Shown one piece after another: positions 57,401 through 64,000 of a stretch of 64,000 nucleotides of DNA. The number at the start of each line of letters is the position of its first letter. Position 1 is the stretch's first letter. A model generated the notes under the pieces. It did not search any database, was not told the origin of the DNA, and saw nothing but the letters and a program-made list of their open reading frames with translations. Location: assembly GCA_026545225.1 (NCBI GenBank), contig CM048849.1, positions 12,345,541 to 12,409,540 on the forward strand. Direction: 5' to 3'. The stretch is from Cornus controversa (lineage: Eukaryota; Streptophyta; Magnoliopsida; Cornales; Cornaceae). The translations under genes were made by a program, and so were the position numbers.

Positions 57401-58066
57401 ATCATATCAGTAAGAATTAATGGGAAAAAATAAGTAGAAAACCACCATTCAACATTAACTATAGGGAAATTTCCTTGAGCAATAACCACTTAGCACACAA
57501 TAAAATATAGAACATTAGAACAATACCTTTATCTCATCATCTGGCCACCAAACTTTATCCTTTGAACCAACGAGGTTCTCACCACACTCTACACTATTAG
57601 ATGTTTGACATGAAAGATTAGTCAATTGATTAGAAATTGATTAAGAAAATATAGCAAATGATTAACAATGGCTGTAACTTAAGCCCGATCAGTAGACACC
57701 CTGAAAGAAATATGAAGAAGAGAAATCGCATTACAATTGTCCATTCTTAGGGATTATCAAGTGAAGATGAATCTGGCCCAGAATCCAATTTCATTCAATG
57801 GATATGATTAAGTTAACATTATTGTTGATACAGTACCAAAATTATTTTGTACAAAATTGATCAACAAGTGTTAAAAATTTAAAATTGCACCAACAAGCCT
57901 AAAAATAACAAAATTGAGGCAAGCATTTAGTGCTATGTCCAAAGCCATTTGTCTTCAACAATTATTTTCTTTTGAACAATTTAATAATCAAAAGGCAACA
58001 TCGGAATAGAATGATTATGACAGTATAGTATAATTATGCCTCTTACTAAGGAGAAAAAAGGCATGT
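54412..58066. other. AT-rich region without recognisable genes
   Basis: Continuation of the sequence interrupted by the LARD-like element. Only short frames, no domain, no LTR boundaries, no CACTA end seen. Confidence 0.5.
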
Positions 58067-58200
58067 TGTCACGCCCCGAAATTCGGACCGCCGAGACTTC
58101 CCCGGACCGACCCTGAATTTTGAGGTGCGAACTCGTTTACTCAACCCCGTAAACAACCTTAACCACACTCATGTGACAGTATCAAGCAATGATACCATCC
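58067..58200 (-). repeat. Short LTR-end fragment, TGTCACGCCCCG type
   Basis: Begins TGTCACGCCCCGAAATTCGG and runs into TGATACCATCC just before a second TGTCACGCCCC at 58201. Either a duplicated LTR end with a primer-site remnant or part of a neighbouring related element. Confidence 0.5.
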
Positions 58201-60903
58201 TGTCACGCCCCAATTCCGACTCCCATTAAAATTTGAGGTGAACCCATTCATTAAACCCCAATGAACCTCCTCATATTTCTCGACTACCACGGAAGTAATC
58301 ATACGCATGTAATTATCTATGCGTATATTCATCATTATCCATTTCAATGGGTCACACATCGGTCTATGTATCCATGACATTTCATTTCCACTCTTATATC
58401 ATGAAAAAATCACAAAAAAAACACATTTTTAAGGTTTACAAGACTTTCAGTCGCCTGAAAGTTCAGTTTGAGTCACCTGAAACTTCCAGAGAGTTTGTAT
58501 TTCCAAAACTAGCACTTTTAGCAGCTTGAAAGTGAACTTTCAGTGGGCTGAAAGTGGACTTTCAGCAGGCTAAAAGTACCTGGGCCTGAATTTTTGACAG
58601 CATTCCTCAACCTGACTTCAAATGCTAATATCTCATAATCCGTAAGTCCGTTTGACTTGAAATTTGACATGGATCATCCTCAACATTTCTAGTTTCTAAC
58701 CCAATTTGAATCATACAAAAATAGCAACCACAACTCAAGTTATGCTCAAATTAGTGGCTGTGGGTTAGATTACCCACCCATGCACAAAAACATGCATATC
58801 TTTCTCAATTTAAATCCAAACAACGTCCATGACCCATCAAATCGAAGCTAACACAATTCTCTTACTATAAAAACATAAATTCCATTTACTCCTTGAACTC
58901 AAAATGGACACTTTTGGGCATGTGTCCCCCTAATGGCTACTCTAACGCATTAATGGCCATCAAGTATATTCACATAACATGCATTTCACATTTGAAATGT
59001 AATTCTATCTATTTTTCTTACCATCTTTACTCAACAACTCATGCATACATACTTTTCATACTCCATTTGTTCATGAGTAACCATATTAGAAATCATAAGT
59101 AAAGAGGAAAATGGTCCTAAGGTGCCATACATTCATCAAGTCTCAAATGACGGAGGTCATCATACATGTATTTCTCAAAAGTCCCCTTTATACAAGTGTG
59201 ACATTTACATTTGGAGTTCATCAACAAAAGAAGATACAAATGTAAAGGCAACACTACAACTATAGTCAACATGCCACAAGCCGGCATGGACATTTATCTA
59301 CATCCCAAAAGATCAAATATCCAAAAGAAAGAACCCAATAAGGTCCATTGAGCTAATCATGCTTCGTCCTCCAACGGCGTCTTATCTGAAAAAGTTTATA
59401 TAAGTAGGGGGTGAGTAACACTACGGCTCAGTAGGAATAATCTACCCAACCCTACTCTAACTCAGGCGGCCATGCATGGATGCATATGAAATCACTACAT
59501 GTCTACATGACAAGTATACATGCTTTTAGCCCATAAACAATCACATTTTTCAAATCATGTGCGATGCTTCACATTTCAATGCATTCGCATACATATGTAT
59601 ATATATATATATCAAATTGAGCAAGCCACAATATATATATATAACTCACGCCACATAAATCCAAAAATCACTTCAATGGAGACTAGCTTATCACACCATC
59701 CATAGTAAGGGTCTCTTCGGCACCCAAACTCTGCTTACGCTTTATTGGGTTACTAACCCGAAGGGAGCGCCTCCTCTTGGCCAAGTTTTGGGTTTTTCAC
59801 CCTAGGGACCATTCCCTCACCTTAATTCTCAATGTTGTCACGCCCCAAAAACTCGATTTTCATATAGTGCACATAATCACATTAATGCACTTATTCCACA
59901 CCATGAATGCATTTTTGTCAAATCAATGCATTTTCCTTTCACCTCAAGATTGTTACAATATCATCACACTCATATCATGAAAATCGTCATGCTTATGCAT
60001 TTCACAAGAAAAGTCATATCTTTCATGCACAAGTCTATAAAAACTCACATTTTTCATGTTTTTACCAAATGAACACATTTTTCATCAAGAACATTCATAG
60101 TCTCATTTGCACATACCCAACATATATAAGTTCCAACCAACCTGCTAGGCATTTATACATGCACAATCACATTGGTATACATATATACACATATACATAA
60201 TCCTAAACTCAACAAATCCCAATCTATCTTTCATGTCACAAGTATGTGACCTATAGAATCAAAGTAAAGATGAGTCTAGCACCCCTACCTCAAATCCTAT
60301 GCTTTGAATCCAACTTTGAGAAATCCCATCTTTCTCAACTTCACGAAACGGAGACTTTGATCTGTTCAAACCGATGCCCTTGATGTCCCCTACACATTTT
60401 CCTTCATCAAGATATTTCAAATCACACCTTAAGGCCCTCAAACTCTAGAGAGAAGGGAGAGAGATGAAGTGGTAGCTTTAGAGAGAGAGAGATCCGTAAA
60501 AATGAAAATTTTTGACTTCTCAAATATTTATCTCAACCCTAGGGACGCAAAATGACCATTTTACCCCTAGCCACTTAATGTACCTTCCCGACCTCATAAT
60601 TAATGCCCGAAAACTCCGTTGGACTCGAAATTACTTCTTTAACACTCTAAATATTTCGTTTAGTCCATAACCAAAAGTAAAATTTTTTGGATTTTTCGGA
60701 CCCACTTAACCTCATCCCGGGACTCTCGTTGACCAAAAAGTCAAACTTTTCCAAAAGTTACCAAAACTTTCCAAAACCTTAATCCAACCTTCTAAACATG
60801 TTTCCCGCATTCAAAACATGTTAAATATCATTTAAAATGCGTTTAAAGCAATAAATGACAAAAATAAAAAAAAAATTGGCCAAAATTGGGCACGGTCTCT
60901 ACA
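58201..60903 (-). repeat. 3' LTR of the chromovirus-type element (start uncertain)
   Basis: On the minus strand starts TGTAGAGACCGTGCCC at 60903, next to the purine tract. The plus-strand left end is either TGTCACGCCCCAATTCC at 58201 (2.7-kb LTR) or TGTCACGCCCCAAAAAC at 59836 (1.07 kb). The longer reading is favoured because 58201 onward resembles the LARD-like LTR, including TGGACACTT(C/T)TGGGC near 58905. The other LTR is outside the window. Confidence 0.65.
59700..59822 (-). repeat. Cluster of short hairpins in the chromovirus-type LTR
   Basis: Successive possible stems: GGGT/ACCC (59709-59727), TTGGGTT/AACCC-type (59744-59760), GGAG/CTCC (59764-59774), TTGGCCAA (59778-59785), GGGT/ACCC (59789-59802) and AGGGA/TCCCT (59803-59816). 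No long tandem period is visible. Confidence 0.5.
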
Positions 60904-60960
60904 ACCTCCCAACCTTATAGGAATTTCGTCCTCGAAATTAGAATGTACCTCAAGTGGTGA

Positions 60961-62332
60961 ACAACTCGGGATACTTTGAGCGGACTTCTTGTTCTCACTC
61001 CCATGTAGCTTCTTCTACCCCATGATGTCTCCAAAGCACTTTAACTAATGGAATGGTCTTGCCCCGAAGCACTTGTTCTCTAGTGTCTAGAATTTGTATC
61101 GGTCTTTCCTCATATGACATGCCCTCCTCCACCTCAAGGTCTGCCCAATCAAGCACATGTGAAGGGTCTGGCTCATACTTCCTCAACATAGACACATGGA
61201 AAGTGTTGTGCACACTTGACAATTGCGGTGGCAATGCCAAGCGATAAGCAACCTCTCCTACCCGATCCAAAATCTCAAATGGTCCGATGAACTGTGGCGC
61301 TAGCTTGCCACTACGACCAAACCTCATCAAATCTCTCCGTAGTGATACCTTCAAAAAGACATGATCCCCCACCTCAAATGCCAAAGGTCGTCGCCTTCTA
61401 TCGGCATAGCTTTTCTGACGACTCTGAGCCGTAAGCAATCTTTGCCAAATTAACTTGATCTTCTCTGTAGTTTCCCGAACTAAATCTGGTCCCAAAGAAA
61501 CTGTCTCTCCAACCTCAGTCCAACAAATAGGTGACCTACACGGCCTACCATACAAAGCCTCGAATGGAGCCATCTCAATACTAGCTTGATAGTTATTATT
61601 GTATTCAAATTCCACTAAAGGAAGGTGATCTTCCCAACTACCCCGAAGATCTAGTACACACGCTCGTAGCATATTCTCCAGAATTTGTATAGTACACTCG
61701 GATTGACCATCCGTCTGAGAATGAAAAGCAGTACTAAAGTGAAGGTCCATATCAAGTGCTGCCTGGATACTCTGCCAAAACCTAGAAGTAAATCGCGGAT
61801 CTCTATCTGAAATAATAGAAATTGGCACGCCATGAAGTCTAAGGATCTGCTCAATGTACAATCTACTGAGAATATCCACATCATCGGTCACTCTAATGGG
61901 AATAAAGTGACCCACCTTCGTCAATCTATCAACGACTACCCAAACTACATCATGAGCCTTCCTTGACTTTGGAAGTCCCGTCACAAAGTCCATAGTGACA
62001 TGCTCCCATTTCCACATTGCCACAGACAATGGCTGCAACAACCCTGCTGGTCTCTGATGCTCGACCTTCACTTGTTGACAAGTGAGGCACCTCACCACAA
62101 ACTGAGCTACATCCTTTTTTATACCCTTCCACCAATACTGTCGGCATAGGTTATGATACATATTGGTACCAGCTGGATGTACTGCTAGCCACGAGTTATG
62201 AAACTCTCTCAAAATCTCATCCCGACAAGCTAAGGGAACAACCATTTTTCCCTTGAATCTCATGCTCTCATCTGAATGAATTATCCATCCCTCCACCACT
62301 TCGCCATTTGTAATCCGTGTGCGAATAGTCAC
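60961..62332 (-). pseudogene. Integrase with chromodomain-like C-terminus
   Basis: A 445-codon frame. N-terminal zinc-binding His/Cys motif: HNSWLAVHPAG (His pair) and CLTCQQVK (Cys pair). Catalytic DDE: Asp in VTMDFVTGLPKS, Asp in IISDRDPRFTS, Glu in SQTDGQSECTIQ. The GPFEILDRVGEVAYRLALPP block is the standard C-terminal domain. The final part (ILDTREQVLR, VKVLWRHHGVEEATWE) resembles the chromodomain-like tail of chromoviruses, which targets integration. A TGA at 60995-60997 cuts it where related proteins usually have Arg; the frame then continues to KYPELF and a stop near 60961. CGA to TGA is a typical methyl-CpG decay. Confidence 0.9.
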
Positions 62333-62353
62333 AATTTCACCATCCTTCCTCTG

Positions 62354-63154
62354 TTATTCAATCACTCTACTCACAAGAGTTGGTTGAGCGATAAGAGTAA
62401 ATAACATTGCCGGTCCATTATCCTCACAAAAATGTAATCCCATTTCTGAGATATCTTCCATCATCTTCCACCCCCGTATGGCTAAGCTCGCTAAGCTACC
62501 ATGTGACTGTCTACTCAATGCATCAGCTACCACATTAGCCTTTCCCGGATGATATTGTAATTCGAAATCATAGTCTTCCATGTACTCCATCCACCTCCGT
62601 TGCCTCATATTCAAATCCTTCTGTAAGAAAAGGTATTTGAGACTTTTGTGATCCGAGAACACTTCAAACTTCTCACCATACAAATAATATCTCCACACCT
62701 TAAGTGCAAAGATCACTGCTACTAACTCTAAGTCGTGTGTCGGGTAGTTTTGTTCGTGCGTCTTCAACTGCCTTGAACCATACGCCACTACTCGTTCGGT
62801 TTGCATTAGCACACATCCCAAACCCAGTTGTGAGGCATCATAATAAATAGTGTACCCCAACCCACGTTCTAGAATGATCAAAATTGGAGCCGTAGTCAAC
62901 CGACTCTTCAATTCTAAGAATGCGTGCTCGCAAGCATCATTCCACACGAACTTCACTCCTTTTCGGGTAAGCTTAGTCATTGGTGCTGCTAACCTTGAAA
63001 AGTCTTTCACAAACCTCCTGTAGTATCCAACCAATCCCAAGAAACTACGTATTTCAAGTACGCTCTTAGGTCTTTCCCAACACATCACCGCCTCTATCTT
63101 GGATGGATCTACAAAAACCCCTTCTTTGGACACAATATGCCCAAGGAATTTCAC
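62354..63154 (-). pseudogene. End of RT and RNase H of the chromovirus-type element
   Basis: Starts in the RT connection ([20 protein letters not shown]). RNase H follows: [15 protein letters not shown] (catalytic Asp), [15 protein letters not shown] (Glu), [14 protein letters not shown] (Asp) and [14 protein letters not shown]. All catalytic residues seem present. A TAA at 62354-62356 separates it from integrase in the same frame, likely a CAA to TAA change. Confidence 0.9.
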
Positions 63155-63159
63155 TTTCG

Positions 63160-64000
63160 CTAGCCAAAATTCACATTTCTCATATTTGGCATATAATTGA
63201 TGTTCTCTTCCGAAGACGAGTACATTAGGATGTCATCAACAAATACAACCACAAACTTGTCCAAATAGGCATTGAACACCCTATGCATTAGGTCCATGAA
63301 TACTGCCGATGCATTCGTCAAACCAAATGGCATCACCAAAAACTCGTAGTGTCCATATCGTGTGCGAAAAGTAGTTTTTGGAACGTCCGCCTCTCTAATC
63401 CCCAACTGATAATAGCCCAATCTCAGGTCTATCTTTGAGAAACATCTCGAACCCTTTAGTTGGTCGAACAAGTCATCTATCCTTGGCAAGGGATATTTTT
63501 TCTTTATTGTTGCCTGATTCAACTTCCGATAGTCAATGCAAAGTCGCAAGGACCCGTCCTTCTGCTTAGCAAAAAGAACCGGAGCTCCCCAAGGTGAAGT
63601 ACTAGGACGTACAAATCCCTTGTCTAGTAGCTCTTGCAATTGGTCCTTTAGCTCTTTCAACTCAGCCGGTGCCATTCGATACGGTGCCATCGAAATGGGC
63701 GCAGTACCTGGAACAAGATCTATCATAAACTCCACTTCCCGTTTTGGAGGCAATTGTGTCAAGTTCTCCGAAAATACATCCATAAACTCACACACTAAAT
63801 GAGGAAGCTCTCCAAGTGTCTCATCATCACCATCAACTAATACGCTCGCTAAGAAATGCCCAAGCCCTCTCTGATCACTCAAACCATGCAAAGACGACAA
63901 GTAAAAGTCATCCCGCTCCCCCACAAAACATATACTAACACCGTAGGGTGTATACAAGGTCTCTCTCCCCTGATGACAATCAATATTGGCTCTATAGGTC
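63160..64000 (-). pseudogene. Protease tail and reverse transcriptase of the chromovirus-type element
   Basis: The frame is open at the window edge (ANIDCHQG is protease-tail text). RT motifs: [52 protein letters not shown] text (here KYPLPRIDD), [21 protein letters not shown] and the catalytic [13 protein letters not shown]. After SSSEEN the frame is lost at about 63200: roughly 15 residues usually present before the LYAK block are missing and the frame shifts. RT cannot be made whole from this copy. Confidence 0.9.

Larger units (their letters stand above)
58067..64000 (-). mobile_element. Chromovirus-type (Tekay/Del-like) Ty3/gypsy element, broken, 5' part beyond window
   Basis: On the minus strand, from the window edge: protease tail and RT (to 63160), RNase H (to 62354), integrase with a chromodomain-like C-terminus (to about 60960), a conserved AATTTCGAGGACGAAATT block, a purine tract (GGTTGGGAGGT) and the 3' LTR from 60903 downward. 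At least three lesions disable pol: a deletion with frameshift in RT, a stop between RNase H and integrase, and a stop in the chromodomain-like part. Confidence 0.88.

Overview
This window reads as repeat-rich intergenic DNA from a plant nuclear genome, most likely a woody eudicot. The evidence is plant LTR-retrotransposons with plant tRNA primer sites, a CACTA transposon end, a PR-10/Bet v 1 gene and a fragment of a plant-specific growth-regulating factor (GRF). Nothing bacterial, organellar or viral stands out. Only one ordinary host gene looks intact: an intronless PR-10 gene (7550-8032, minus strand) with its own TATA box. A decayed GRF WRC exon lies at about 41.03-41.31 kb.

Layout. (1) 1-4784: 3' part of a Tat-like Ty3/gypsy element on the plus strand. 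Its integrase is broken by two stops and by a 568-bp TRIM insertion. An antisense extra ORF (1927-4141) and a 443-bp 3' LTR follow. It sits in a fragment of a long-LTR family (4785-5239). (2) 5.8-6.4 kb: a second TRIM. (3) 7.5-8.2 kb: PR-10 gene. (4) 11.6-37.8 kb: a nest. The host is a pair of about 3-3.6-kb LTRs (TGTAATACCCC...GGGGTATTTCA, minus strand) with only a gag remnant between them. One LTR holds a complete but dead Tat-like element (13542-23318, TSD CTATG) with dual RNase H and an antisense extra ORF. The other holds a very young Athila-like, gag-only element (26136-33675, TSD GTTTG) and a solo LTR (34097-35499, TSD ATATA). (5) 38.5-43.4 kb: a long imperfect inverted repeat with copia debris, the GRF fragment, and a TRIM with three LTRs. 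(6) 43.77 kb: one CACTA end. (7) 46959-54406: a non-coding LARD-like element (TSD AAGAT) whose two LTRs are 443 and 4340 bp. (8) 58067-64000: a broken chromovirus-type gypsy element on the minus strand, running off the window.

How parts relate. Insertions can be ordered by nesting and by LTR divergence: the host LTRs are oldest, the Tat element has about 4% LTR divergence, and the gag-only element shows only three differences in 1434 bp. The most unusual signal is structural. Two unrelated LTR families each carry, about 1 kb from the LTR 3' end, an array with a 67-68-bp period made of short hairpins. Loops are conserved and stems vary but stay complementary. A third LTR has a comparable hairpin cluster, and the LARD-like element also has a run of hairpins beside its primer site. 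These are the best candidates for something undescribed. All need covariation tests against a CpG-decay null.
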